A stretch of 46,896 bases of DNA from a virus. The translations under genes were made by a program, and so were the position numbers. Below are positions 39,166 through 46,521 of this stretch, piece after piece; positions within the stretch are counted from its first letter, which is position 1; every line of letters starts with the position of its first letter. The notes beneath the pieces were generated by a model. It was not told the DNA's origin and searched no databases. It saw nothing but the letters and a program-made list of their open reading frames with translations. The DNA lies in the IMG/VR virus record IMGVR_UViG_3300023175_001362, positions 1 to 46,896 of that record. One strand, given 5' to 3'.

Positions 39166-40195
39166 AATTCTTCTCCATACTGTATTTATATAGCTGAATG
39201 CTTGCTAAGTTCTTACATTTGGACTCGACCATAATATCTGCATAATCTAAAAACTCTAATGCCCAGTCATTCACTTCACTGTTCCACATGTAATCTGAAT
39301 GTGCTCTAAGTTTTTGTTTCTTAAAGCCATTCATTAGTAGCATCTGTAGATCAGGTTTAGCATCTTCAGGCCATACTGGTTGTAGTAGTTCTTCACGTGA
39401 TACAGAATAATGTATAACAGGACGCACACCACGCCACGAATCAATTACGCGATCAAATCTACGGTCGGTGGGACGTATGTATTCACCTGTACGCACCCAG
39501 TGATGGTGTACGTCAAGAACCAGTGCGACATGTTTTCGGAGTTCGAGGCTTGCGTCAAGTCCCCACGACATTTCGTCGTTTTCGATCGTGATGGTGTTTC
39601 GTGCTTCGGGCGATAGTCTTGGTAGGACGTCGATGATGCCTTGTGGACCTTTTCGACCCGATATGTGTACATTGCACTTGAAGTCTTGGAATGATTGTCC
39701 ATAGCCCATCCAGCGGATGACATCGGTGTGATATTCAAATTCTTCTATACTCCTATCTACTATATCAGGGTTGTCAGATGCAAGCACAGTAAACTGACCA
39801 GGATGCATAGACAACCGTACATCCAACTGCCTTGCAAGCTCGCCGACCCTTGCGAAATGCTTCTCGCAATATGCGACCACAGCAGGTAGTTTCCAATAAT
39901 AGCACCAGTCAGACTGAGTGTATACAGGAAGGACATCACTGCCAAGTCGAACCATTCGTAATTCATGTGGTAAACTCCCTACGTATTCAATCAAGTTGTA
40001 GTACGATTGAATGTTATGTACCATGATGTCCCATAGTCGTTGTTCTGCAACATCACGTGTCTGTCTATTTAACCACTGAACTGTTGTACTACGAGTATTC
40101 AATGGACGTTGAATTTCTTCTAGTAGTTTCTTCTTCTGCGTTTGATCTGGATGCATGTACTTACATGCAAAGCCTATACGTTTAATATCATTCAT
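39104..40195 (-). CDS. uvsE: UV damage endonuclease UvsE/UVDE
   Basis: This 363-residue protein matches the UVDE family of TIM-barrel endonucleases that nick 5' of UV photoproducts. Visible features are IGFACKYM at the N-terminus, the barrel strand RLSMHPGQFTVLAS, ITIENDEMSWG and LVLDVHHHW with metal-binding His/Asp/Glu, and VIHYSVSREE. It provides light-independent repair, replacing T4 DenV in many marine phages. The sigma70-like promoter at 40202-40230 is so close that the mRNA would start at or just before the ATG. Its 3' end overlaps the next gene by 62 bases. Confidence 0.93.
   Translation of the reverse strand: MNDIKRIGFACKYMHPDQTQKKKLLEEIQRPLNTRSTTVQWLNRQTRDVAEQRLWDIMVHNIQSYYNLIEYVGSLPHELRMVRLGSDVLPVYTQSDWCYYWKLPAVVAYCEKHFARVGELARQLDVRLSMHPGQFTVLASDNPDIVDRSIEEFEYHTDVIRWMGYGQSFQDFKCNVHISGRKGPQGIIDVLPRLSPEARNTITIENDEMSWGLDASLELRKHVALVLDVHHHWVRTGEYIRPTDRRFDRVIDSWRGVRPVIHYSVSREELLQPVWPEDAKPDLQMLLMNGFKKQKLRAHSDYMWNSEVNDWALEFLDYADIMVESKCKNLASIQLYKYSMEKNYELPKSNVRQQVAEPDPIII
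39183..39190 (-). promoter_or_regulatory. Perfect T4-type late promoter TATAAATA
   Basis: It matches the T4 late consensus exactly, with GGAGAAG and the ATG at 39165 following. It lies within the uvsE coding sequence. Confidence 0.7.
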
Positions 40196-40201
40196 GCCTT
40201 T

Positions 40202-40230
40202 ATTATACTACCTATGCTTTTATTAGTCAA
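40202..40230 (-). promoter_or_regulatory. Consensus sigma70-like promoter for uvsE
   Basis: TTGACT (40230-40225), 17 bases, then a perfect TATAAT (40207-40202). The uvsE ATG at 40195 is six bases beyond, so the transcript is expected to be leaderless. The -35 box overlaps the 3' end of the gene upstream. Confidence 0.85.
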
Positions 40231-40654
40231 GTTTATATTCAAAGTTTTGGCAATCAAAATGTTTGTTTAAAAATTTTGCTCCATTTCGTGTGTGAAAGTT
40301 TTTCGCCATATCAGTTAGAGGACTAAGTGTTACGTATCGTTTAACATATGGATTAGAGCGTTTAATTTTTTCTGCAACACCATTTACAATTTCTCGTCCT
40401 GCTCCTCGATCGTAACTCCATACAGTATAAAATACTGCAATATCCGTTCCAACCCATCCTAAATCACGTTCACAAGTAGGAACTTCGTCTGTATATGCTA
40501 CACAAATTACTGCTCTTAAGTTTATGCCATCTTCATCAAATAATCCGTATACTTCGCGTCCTGGGGTTGTTCTCCAGCCTGCTTTGATATGAGGACGGAC
40601 AGGATCATCTTTAATGATAGACTCCACCATCTGTCTCTCTAGTTTTACTAACAT
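40223..40654 (-). CDS. GNAT-like acetyltransferase domain protein
   Basis: This 143-residue protein has the alternating alpha/beta layout of GNAT acetyltransferases. A strand LRAVICVAYTDEVP is followed by TDIAVFYTVWSYDRGAGREI, where R-x-x-G-x-G-like DRGAGREI would be the acetyl-CoA pyrophosphate loop. VKRYVTLSPLTDMAKNFHTRNGAKFL ends with the NGA-type terminal motif seen in GNATs. The substrate is unknown. AAAGG precedes the ATG. It is next to a glycosyltransferase gene, so sugar or protein acetylation are options. Confidence is moderate because GNAT sequence motifs are weak. Confidence 0.55.
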   Translation of the reverse strand: MLVKLERQMVESIIKDDPVRPHIKAGWRTTPGREVYGLFDEDGINLRAVICVAYTDEVPTCERDLGWVGTDIAVFYTVWSYDRGAGREIVNGVAEKIKRSNPYVKRYVTLSPLTDMAKNFHTRNGAKFLNKHFDCQNFEYKLD

Positions 40655-40666
40655 TTTATTGCCTTT

Positions 40667-41512
40667 CTATTTCCAGTTGTTTTTACACCATTGATCAATA
40701 CAGTCATGCGGGAAAGGTTGTCCGTGAAATACTGCTATTGATGTTTCGGGTTTAATTTTAGGATCTCCACTTTCAGCAAAGTTCCTAGTGCCATCTTTTT
40801 GTCTTACGAGTCTATTTCTATCTCGCATTTCCCATTTGTAACTCTGTATCCATTCGTCTGGCCAGAAAAGATACGTTTTAGGCATTTTAGAAATGTAATG
40901 ATATATTACATCTTGATCTCCGTGGAATCGACTAATCATGCTTTTGCTGTTTTCAGTAAAGTCTTTCCATACACTAGGAAACTGTCCTGTTTTCAGTCTA
41001 AACACACTGCTGTTAAATTTTTTCCAGTCTGGTCTTAAACTTCTATTAAAGTCTCTAATGATGCAAAACTTTTCAGGATTAAAAGTAAACAGTTTGTCTA
41101 TATTTTTAAATATAATAACATCTAAATCAATAAACAGTATATTGCCTTTTAGCGGTAAGTTAGGATTGAACATAGACATCTTATACCACCAGCCGTGTGC
41201 ATTGCTGATGTTAGGCAATCCTTCTACTCTTATTTCTGGATTTAAATCTGCAGGGTCTTCTGTAAAGCAAACAAACTCAAACGGCAAAGTAAGATTACGT
41301 TTTACCATGCTGTACAAAGTGTTTACATAGTTTGCTCCATACTTAGTGCCATGCTTGAGGCAAACTACATAATTTTTATCAGAATCAGTTACTTCTTGTA
41401 CATCTTGTTTAGAGAGCTCACGTTGCTTTTCAATTTGTTTTTCGCGTCGCCTTTGCTCTCTGATTTTGTGCCATTCTTCTTTAGTGTATTGTGATTTGTC
41501 AACTTTCGCCAA
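40667..41512 (-). CDS. Glycosyltransferase with DxD motif
   Basis: This 281-residue protein starts at a TTG (41512), preceded by AAGG. An N-terminal basic coiled stretch (10-40) comes before a GT-A-like fold. YVVCLKHGTKYG starts the nucleotide-sugar domain, NILFIDLDVIIF carries the DxD (D129-x-D131) that binds the metal and sugar nucleotide, and HGDQDVIYHYI and a later IAVFHGQPFPHD fit the acceptor side and final His-Gly motif. It probably adds a sugar to DNA, a virion protein or a host surface. The target is unknown. It is downstream of queD. Confidence 0.7.
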   Translation of the reverse strand: MAKVDKSQYTKEEWHKIREQRRREKQIEKQRELSKQDVQEVTDSDKNYVVCLKHGTKYGANYVNTLYSMVKRNLTLPFEFVCFTEDPADLNPEIRVEGLPNISNAHGWWYKMSMFNPNLPLKGNILFIDLDVIIFKNIDKLFTFNPEKFCIIRDFNRSLRPDWKKFNSSVFRLKTGQFPSVWKDFTENSKSMISRFHGDQDVIYHYISKMPKTYLFWPDEWIQSYKWEMRDRNRLVRQKDGTRNFAESGDPKIKPETSIAVFHGQPFPHDCIDQWCKNNWK

Positions 41513-41518
41513 AACGGT

Positions 41519-41983
41519 TTAACCTTCATAGATTGCTGAGTTTGCTCCGTGTTCAAATACTTCAACACTTTTTACTCTTACTGTAGGATTAAGTGCTGTA
41601 CCGTCGTCCTTAGATTTTTGAATAACTTCCGCCATTTTGTAATATGCCATTTCAGCAAAACGTTCACAGCCCACTGCTGGAACAATTCTAACTTCCGCTG
41701 TTTCTTTAGGCATTGCTTCAAACATTTCTCTATGTGGGTCATCTTCAGCAATAAGCAAAGTATGATCAAACATATGCTCTGCCCAGTTCTTAAATTCTTT
41801 TAATCCGCCGAAATCCATTACCCAATTACGTTCATCTAGTGTATCACATTCGAAGATTAATTTAATACCAATCGAATAACCATGTACTAGTGAACAGTGT
41901 GAATGTGTAGAACGCCATTGTCTAAATGCACATGACAAACCTCTGTCATTGCCGTATGTTTTAGTTGAATAAAATTTTCCCAT
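41519..41983 (-). CDS. queD: QueD / 6-pyruvoyl-tetrahydropterin synthase family protein
   Basis: This 154-residue protein has the family's T-fold landmarks: C30 in HSHCSLVHGY (nucleophile plus His cluster), MDFGGLKEF, the catalytic-type H74 in MFDHTLL, CERFAEM (E107) and VFEHGANSA (E145). However, the usual zinc triad is altered. HGH reads HGY (34-36), and the first His position is within AFRQ, while extra H27 and H29 are present. QueD makes 6-carboxytetrahydropterin in 7-deazaguanine synthesis, which some phages use to modify DNA. QueC, QueE and FolE are not in this window. AGGAG precedes the ATG. Confidence 0.82.
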   Translation of the reverse strand: MGKFYSTKTYGNDRGLSCAFRQWRSTHSHCSLVHGYSIGIKLIFECDTLDERNWVMDFGGLKEFKNWAEHMFDHTLLIAEDDPHREMFEAMPKETAEVRIVPAVGCERFAEMAYYKMAEVIQKSKDDGTALNPTVRVKSVEVFEHGANSAIYEG

Positions 41984-42051
41984 TATTATCTCCTATATTA
42001 ATAACGGCGGCAGAATTAGAAGGGTTGACGCCAAGTCCTATTATTTTGTAT

Positions 42052-42080
42052 ATATTACAGTATTTCTGGAAGTTTGTCAA
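42052..42080 (-). promoter_or_regulatory. Candidate sigma70-like promoter for queD
   Basis: TTGACA (42080-42075), 17 bases, then TAATAT (42057-42052), four of six matches. The leader to the ATG at 41983 is about 65 bases and contains AGGAG. Weaker than the other promoters listed. Confidence 0.5.
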
Positions 42081-42633
42081 GCAAAACATTATCAAAATAC
42101 CAACTATTCGGTAAAGTCCATCCATCATTATTTAACACTGTAAAATTAATATGCGGAAAGTATTGAAATACCATAGCTATTTGATGTATCCAATATCTTG
42201 GATCGATAGCGTGTTTATCGCTTGTTGCATAGTTTGCTGTATTTTTATATATGTTGTTTACTTTTTTATCTTCGCTATATAAGTCGAAGCCAGCCATAAT
42301 AACATCTTGCCCATACATTGCGGCCATCAGCACTGCATACGGTCCGCTCCCCCAATGAAAGGGGTCGTCTTCTCGTAACTTACCTTTATAAGGAAGATCA
42401 GGAAAGGGCAGAACATCCTTGTGCTGAAAATCCTTGTACCATCTAGCTCTAGTGTATATAGGAAACGAATTACAAGACATGGCTTCTTTGACCATTCTTT
42501 TGTCACAGCAAATTAAGTAATCTACTTTTAAGTCTCTATGGATTGCGTTACAGCCAAAGATAGTGTAATCATTTACTATCTTTAGATGTTTTCTCGACTG
42601 TCCGTTTCCGAGCACTAACGTCTTTTTTAACAT
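42055..42633 (-). CDS. Rossmann-like protein, possible GT42/MptE-like enzyme
   Basis: This 192-residue protein begins LKKTLVLGNGQSRKHL, a nucleotide-binding-like loop after the first strand. IFGCNAIHRDLKVDYLICCD and HWGSGPYAVLMAAMYGQ lead to DVIMAGFDLYSED. The order (GNG-S at the start, a D near 43, GFDLY late) resembles family 42 sialyltransferases and the DUF115/MptE-like group. I cannot decide between them. It overlaps the 111-residue membrane protein gene by 65 bases and lies upstream of the QueD and DxD glycosyltransferase genes, so a role in glycan or base modification is conceivable. Confidence 0.45.
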   Translation of the reverse strand: MLKKTLVLGNGQSRKHLKIVNDYTIFGCNAIHRDLKVDYLICCDKRMVKEAMSCNSFPIYTRARWYKDFQHKDVLPFPDLPYKGKLREDDPFHWGSGPYAVLMAAMYGQDVIMAGFDLYSEDKKVNNIYKNTANYATSDKHAIDPRYWIHQIAMVFQYFPHINFTVLNNDGWTLPNSWYFDNVLLDKLPEIL

Positions 42634-42904
42634 TTTTAATTTCTTTTAATACTTCGTCAAATTTGTTATTAGTACTTATAATAAAGTTAGTCACCTGTGA
42701 AAAACGGAACATTGCCCACCACCACCAAGTGGTTGCCGCTACTGCGAATACAGATAAGATAACAAGGGCGTAAAGATGCCTAGTGCTTTCTGTGCCTAAA
42801 TAGTGTACACCCAACCAGATGAGAACTGTTGCCGCTGGCAGTGCCAACGCCGAGATCATCCATATGTTAGATTCTTTGATAATTTGTTTTAATTTTTCCT
42901 TCAT
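42569..42904 (-). CDS. Two-helix membrane protein with coiled-coil tail
   Basis: This 111-residue protein has two hydrophobic segments (about residues 13-35 and 43-66, the second with a WWWW run) separated by YLGTESTRHLY. A Lys/Glu-rich coiled tail (about 75-111) ends TSKDSK. GAGAGG precedes the ATG, and a perfect TATAAATA (42940-42933) lies 28 bases upstream, so it is late expressed. The last 65 bases overlap the next gene. Two helices and late timing would also suit a holin-type protein, but it is far from the lysis cassette. Function is unknown. Confidence 0.6.
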   Translation of the reverse strand: MKEKLKQIIKESNIWMISALALPAATVLIWLGVHYLGTESTRHLYALVILSVFAVAATTWWWWAMFRFSQVTNFIISTNNKFDEVLKEIKNVKKDVSARKRTVEKTSKDSK

Positions 42905-42932
42905 AATTGCCTCTCTAATAAATTAGCAAAAC

Positions 42933-42940
42933 TATTTATA
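42933..42940 (-). promoter_or_regulatory. Perfect T4-type late promoter TATAAATA
   Basis: It matches the T4 late consensus exactly; the ATG at 42904 follows after a 28-base stretch containing GAGAGG. Confidence 0.7.
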
Positions 42941-42968
42941 GGTCAATTTGAAAGTATTATACTCAGGC

Positions 42969-43397
42969 TTAATAGATTTTGCCGAAGGATTTCCACATAC
43001 CCGGAGTGCCTGTTCTTACACAAACCCACCCAACTTCGCTGTCCACTTCGGGTTCAGTATTCCAAACTATATCGCCTTTAGTATATGTTCCTGTAATAGG
43101 AACACCTGTGCCGTTTTCCATTTTCTTACCCTGAAAACGTATAGGGTTTTGAGTCATAATATCAACGTCTGCAGGAATGTTGTTTACGTTAACACCTAGT
43201 TTACCGTAGACTCTTAGTTTACCATCTTGTGTTTCTTGCTCGCCAATTGTAATAGTTCCATTTGATGAAACTTTAAGTTTTGCTGAACTATCGTCATCAT
43301 TGATGTTAGTTAAGATATAACTAACACTTTCGCCTAACAAGTTTAGACTGCTTTTTATAGTTTGTAAGGCATTTGTGTCAATGGTATTAATTTGCAT
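42969..43397 (-). CDS. Short fibre-type structural protein, paralogue of the next gene
   Basis: This 142-residue protein shares its C-terminal half with the 354-residue protein just upstream. KLGVNVNNIPADVDIMTQNP parallels KLGINAETVTSDVDLQVNGP, and TKGDIVWNTEP with GWVCVRTGTPGMWKSFGKI parallels GKGDIVYNTNP with GWICIEAGAPGTWKPFGRI. The N-terminal part is short and helical. It appears to be a tandem duplicate reduced to the end modules, or a partner that caps the longer protein. It starts inside the last codons of its paralogue, with AGGA six bases upstream. Likely a small fibre or baseplate subunit. Confidence 0.72.
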   Translation of the reverse strand: MQINTIDTNALQTIKSSLNLLGESVSYILTNINDDDSSAKLKVSSNGTITIGEQETQDGKLRVYGKLGVNVNNIPADVDIMTQNPIRFQGKKMENGTGVPITGTYTKGDIVWNTEPEVDSEVGWVCVRTGTPGMWKSFGKIY

Positions 43398-44451
43398 CTT
43401 CTATCCTACCGAACGGTTTCCATGTTCCTGGTGCACCTGCTTCTATGCATATCCATCCTACAAATCCTCCCACAACAGGGTTTGTGTTATAAACAATATC
43501 TCCCTTGCCGTGACTTCCGTTTTCTGGATATTCGGTGCCATATTCTATCTTTTTGTTTTGAATTCTTACAGGACCGTTAACTTGTAGATCAACATCGCTT
43601 GTAACTGTTTCTGCATTTATACCTAGTTTTCCAATAACATTAATATTACCAGTATCTTTGATGCTGATTCTTGTTGTATCGTCTGTTATAATATCTAGGT
43701 TGCTTGTGGTGTATGTTCCAACTTTTACAGTATCAAACCACGGATCAACAACAAACTCTGCTTCATTACTGCTAACGCTAAACTGTCCATTTGGTAATTC
43801 GTTACCAATGCTGAAACGCATAGTACCGCTATCCCAGCGAACAAATCCTTCATCTATAATAAGATCGCCTACCGTTGTTAGATTTTCTAATACACCTACA
43901 GTTCTTAACTCACTGTGTTGTACAGTAGATCCTAGTCTGTCTGAAGATAAAACACTAATGTTGTCAATGCTAAAATTAGCGTCTCTGTGTAAATCAATAG
44001 TATTACTTGCATAAAAGCCTTGATTCTTTTCACGCCATACAAACTGCTTTGTTCTATCGTCATTTGTACGCCATTGCAAGCCTACCATATCAAGTTCACT
44101 GCCTGGAGCATGGAAATCAATACTACCAACATGACGTTGTTCAGTAACTACTGCATTGGCTCTAACTTCACCTTCTACGGTTAAGTTTCCTGTTACAGTT
44201 GTATCTCCGACAAGTGTGTCAGTATCTACAGCATCAATAGTAATACCACTATCTTCAACTAGTAAAACTAGTTTAGTAGCATTATCTGCAATACCTGTGC
44301 TTCTAAATAAAGTTACTTTTCCGCCATGAATAGCATTACCACTAATGCTATTAGTGCCAGGCGTTGGTAGTTCAATAGTAGTATTAGAAATACTTTCTAT
44401 GGTTTGTCCAAGAGTAACTAACCCTTCTCGTATTTGATTTTCTCTGCTCAT
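43387..44451 (-). CDS. Fibre-type structural protein, 354 residues
   Basis: I use the ATG at 44451 (MSRENQIREG). A TTG at 44466 overlaps the preceding stop (TTGA) and is a possible coupled start five codons earlier. The N-terminus has a helical segment (IREGLVTLGQTIESISNTTI), followed by beta-rich repeats with GDTTVTGNLTVEGEV, LTTVGDLIIDEG-type turns and KLGINAETV. The C-terminus is the GKGDIVYNTNPVVGGFVGWI module shared with its paralogue. TTTGS-like turns and periodic Gly indicate a trimeric fibre. GATAAATA lies only six bases before the ATG. Confidence 0.72.
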   Translation of the reverse strand: MSRENQIREGLVTLGQTIESISNTTIELPTPGTNSISGNAIHGGKVTLFRSTGIADNATKLVLLVEDSGITIDAVDTDTLVGDTTVTGNLTVEGEVRANAVVTEQRHVGSIDFHAPGSELDMVGLQWRTNDDRTKQFVWREKNQGFYASNTIDLHRDANFSIDNISVLSSDRLGSTVQHSELRTVGVLENLTTVGDLIIDEGFVRWDSGTMRFSIGNELPNGQFSVSSNEAEFVVDPWFDTVKVGTYTTSNLDIITDDTTRISIKDTGNINVIGKLGINAETVTSDVDLQVNGPVRIQNKKIEYGTEYPENGSHGKGDIVYNTNPVVGGFVGWICIEAGAPGTWKPFGRIEDAN

Positions 44452-44456
44452 GCATA

Positions 44457-44464
44457 TATTTATC
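44457..44464 (-). promoter_or_regulatory. Late-promoter-like octamer GATAAATA at a gene junction
   Basis: It overlaps the TGA stop of the upstream gene and lies six bases before the ATG at 44451; a transcript from it would be leaderless. It may be chance in AT-rich DNA. Confidence 0.35.
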
Positions 44465-45755
44465 AAGATACCTTGAGCAATATGGTTTCGGGGTTACATC
44501 TACCATTAAGTTTTGTTTCTGTAGTTTTAATTTCATCTAAGAATTTACGCAATTTAACCTTGCCTGCATCCTTAAATTCTTTAAGTTGCTCTGGGGGCTT
44601 ACGAAGTGTCTTTTGAACACTAAGATTCTCGTCATACCCTTGAATGGTTGTGCCTTTCACTGATAAGCCGGAACCTTCACGTGCCATTCCTTTTGGATCG
44701 ATGTTTTTAGCAACGTATTTTCCTATCTTACGTGTCTTAACATTAAACACCCAAAGTTCATTTGCTCCAATAATTTGATCTGGAGAAATACTTGTAAGTT
44801 GATACTTAGCATCAATCTTAAGATACTTGAGCTTCTCTACTAGTTTTGTAGCACTCTTAGGCTTAGCCTTGCGTGGCTTGCGTGTTGCTTTTGCTTGATC
44901 AATAATAAAGTCAAGTTCTGTATTCAGTGCTTCAATTGCTTCTCTGTATCTTTTAATATCTGGTTTATTAAGGTGTGAGTAGCCTTCTTTAAGTTGCTCC
45001 CACTGATCTGCTTCTAGTTCGCCCATCTTAGCCAACTGTCCTTTTGTTGGAATACGTTCTAGTTCGTCAAAATCAACAAGTTCCATTTCCCAGAACTGTT
45101 TCATTTTACGAGCGTGTGCTTGACTTGGTTGTACTTCTTTAAAATGCTTTTTAAAATCAAACCCTTTAGGGTCAAATGACTTTGGGTCTGATATCCAGCC
45201 TTCTAGCCATTCATCAATCTCTTCAGCCATTTTGAAAGATTGATCACGAATACGTTCTTGAATAGTAGGAACATAATACTGTGCTTTTTCTTTTTCTTCT
45301 TCTTGCTTTACTTCAACAATTTTACTACCTGCGGCGATTGCTTCTTCAATACGTTGTTTGATAAACTCACTTATAGGACGTTTACTACCCATTGTTCCAG
45401 GTAGGCTTTCCCAGTATTCGTTTTCTTTTTCTACAAAGTCAGGAGCACCATCTAACAATGTCTTTGAGCTAATACCAGCAGTAATGCTTAAAATATAACT
45501 AGGTGCGGCTTTTGCTTGTTTGATTTGTTCTTTGGTATAATTGCCAGACTCTTTCATCCATTGGAATGTAAAAGCATGTAAGTCAGCAGGTTTAAAATTT
45601 TCGTAATAAAATTGACGACATACTTCTCTATGACGATGAATTTCCTGCCCGGTCCATTCTTCCCAACCTTCCCAGCCAGGTGATGCTAGTTTACCTCCTC
45701 GTTTTACACGGGGTGCCGCTCTGGGTGCTTTCTTTTTTGTCTTTGGTATAGCCAC
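44463..45755 (-). CDS. Conserved phage protein, 430 residues
   Basis: The start is a GTG (45755) nine bases after AGGAG; the nearby ATG is out of frame. The protein has a basic N-terminus (KTKKKAPRAAPRVKRGGK), then a helical, Trp-rich domain with WEGWEEWTGQEIHRHREVCR. A Glu/Lys helical middle comes next (including the linker KATRKPRKAKPKSATK). The C-terminal domain contains ANELWVFNVKTRKIGKYVAK and GLSVKGTTIQGYDE. No Walker, nuclease or polymerase motif is evident. It is first behind a consensus sigma70-like promoter, so it should be early. I recall homologues in marine T4-like phages as hypothetical proteins. Nucleic-acid binding is plausible from charge. Confidence 0.6.
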   Translation of the reverse strand: MAIPKTKKKAPRAAPRVKRGGKLASPGWEGWEEWTGQEIHRHREVCRQFYYENFKPADLHAFTFQWMKESGNYTKEQIKQAKAAPSYILSITAGISSKTLLDGAPDFVEKENEYWESLPGTMGSKRPISEFIKQRIEEAIAAGSKIVEVKQEEEKEKAQYYVPTIQERIRDQSFKMAEEIDEWLEGWISDPKSFDPKGFDFKKHFKEVQPSQAHARKMKQFWEMELVDFDELERIPTKGQLAKMGELEADQWEQLKEGYSHLNKPDIKRYREAIEALNTELDFIIDQAKATRKPRKAKPKSATKLVEKLKYLKIDAKYQLTSISPDQIIGANELWVFNVKTRKIGKYVAKNIDPKGMAREGSGLSVKGTTIQGYDENLSVQKTLRKPPEQLKEFKDAGKVKLRKFLDEIKTTETKLNGRCNPETILLKVS

Positions 45756-45786
45756 GTCATAAATCTCCTAACTGTTAAGTTTTGCA

Positions 45787-45815
45787 ATTATATATGTCTT
45801 TTTCACTAAAGTCAA
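45787..45815 (-). promoter_or_regulatory. Consensus sigma70-like promoter
   Basis: TTGACT (45815-45810), 17 bases, then a perfect TATAAT (45792-45787). The GTG start of the 430-residue gene lies 31 bases beyond, with AGGAG in the leader. Confidence 0.85.
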
Positions 45816-45825
45816 GTCTTTTTGA

Positions 45826-46521
45826 CTAATCAAACTTTTTCTTAGAATGAAAAAATCTTTTATATACATTATGTAAAAGGAATTTAAGTGCGGAGTTTTC
45901 TGAAATACTAGTATCTACAGAACGTTGTAATTTCCATTCTTCTCGTTTAAAAGGAATGATTTGTGCTAGAGGTTCGCCTGCTGAAATAGTTACTTTTTCG
46001 TCTAGTAGTACGCCGACAAAATTAAAGTATGCCGCATCATACGTGTCACTATCAATTACCGCAGGCAATATACTGTATCCTTTTGGGAAATGATAAAATG
46101 GCGGAACTATCATCGAACTATATCCTGGAGGTGTTTCAAGTTTCCAAGGCAATTCAATTTTAAAATAATTCTTTTTCTTGCCGTCAATTTCGACAGGACA
46201 CTGTTCGTGATGATGTCCGTTATTTGGATCCATGCCTGAACGAAAGTTAATATCACGCTGATATTCTTCGTAGCCTTCCTCGTTGATTGACGTGGTAAAT
46301 TCTTGCTCGTATGCGTTTGGAACAATATATCCCATGCTCATCATATCTAGTGCTGGCATACATTTTTTAGCAGTAGGCAAACCTTCGTATCCTGCTGGAC
46401 ATCTTCCTGGAGTCCTATTTGGTTCTAGATCTTTGTACCATTCTGGTAACATTCGTTTAGCCGGAACAACAGGAAAGTGCTTCTCAACTAACGGATCTGT
46501 GCAAGTAAATTTTATTTGCAT
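45826..46521 (-). CDS. Conserved phage protein, 231 residues
   Basis: The protein opens MQIKFTCTDPLVEKHFPVVP and contains LPEWYKDLEP, KKCMPALDMMSMGYIVPN, FYHFPKGYSILPAVIDS and EPLAQIIPFKREEW. The final segment is basic (YKRFFHSKKKFD). The PEW-K, KxCxPxxDxxxxGY and PLxQIIPFKR blocks are a pattern I recall in phages and some bacteria without an assigned role. His and Cys (HHHEQC) are clustered near residue 103 and might bind metal. It overlaps the ligase stop by one base (TAATG), so they are co-translated. Function is unknown. Confidence 0.55.
   Translation of the reverse strand: MQIKFTCTDPLVEKHFPVVPAKRMLPEWYKDLEPNRTPGRCPAGYEGLPTAKKCMPALDMMSMGYIVPNAYEQEFTTSINEEGYEEYQRDINFRSGMDPNNGHHHEQCPVEIDGKKKNYFKIELPWKLETPPGYSSMIVPPFYHFPKGYSILPAVIDSDTYDAAYFNFVGVLLDEKVTISAGEPLAQIIPFKREEWKLQRSVDTSISENSALKFLLHNVYKRFFHSKKKFD

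Noticed and set aside
39410-40026. Several open frames on both strands within uvsE
   Set aside because: They lie wholly inside a well-recognised UVDE gene, are Cys/His-rich in a random manner and have no start signals; they are shadows.
42025-42053. Plus-strand TTGACG...GTATAT as a promoter
   Set aside because: Poor -10 and no plus-strand gene follows.
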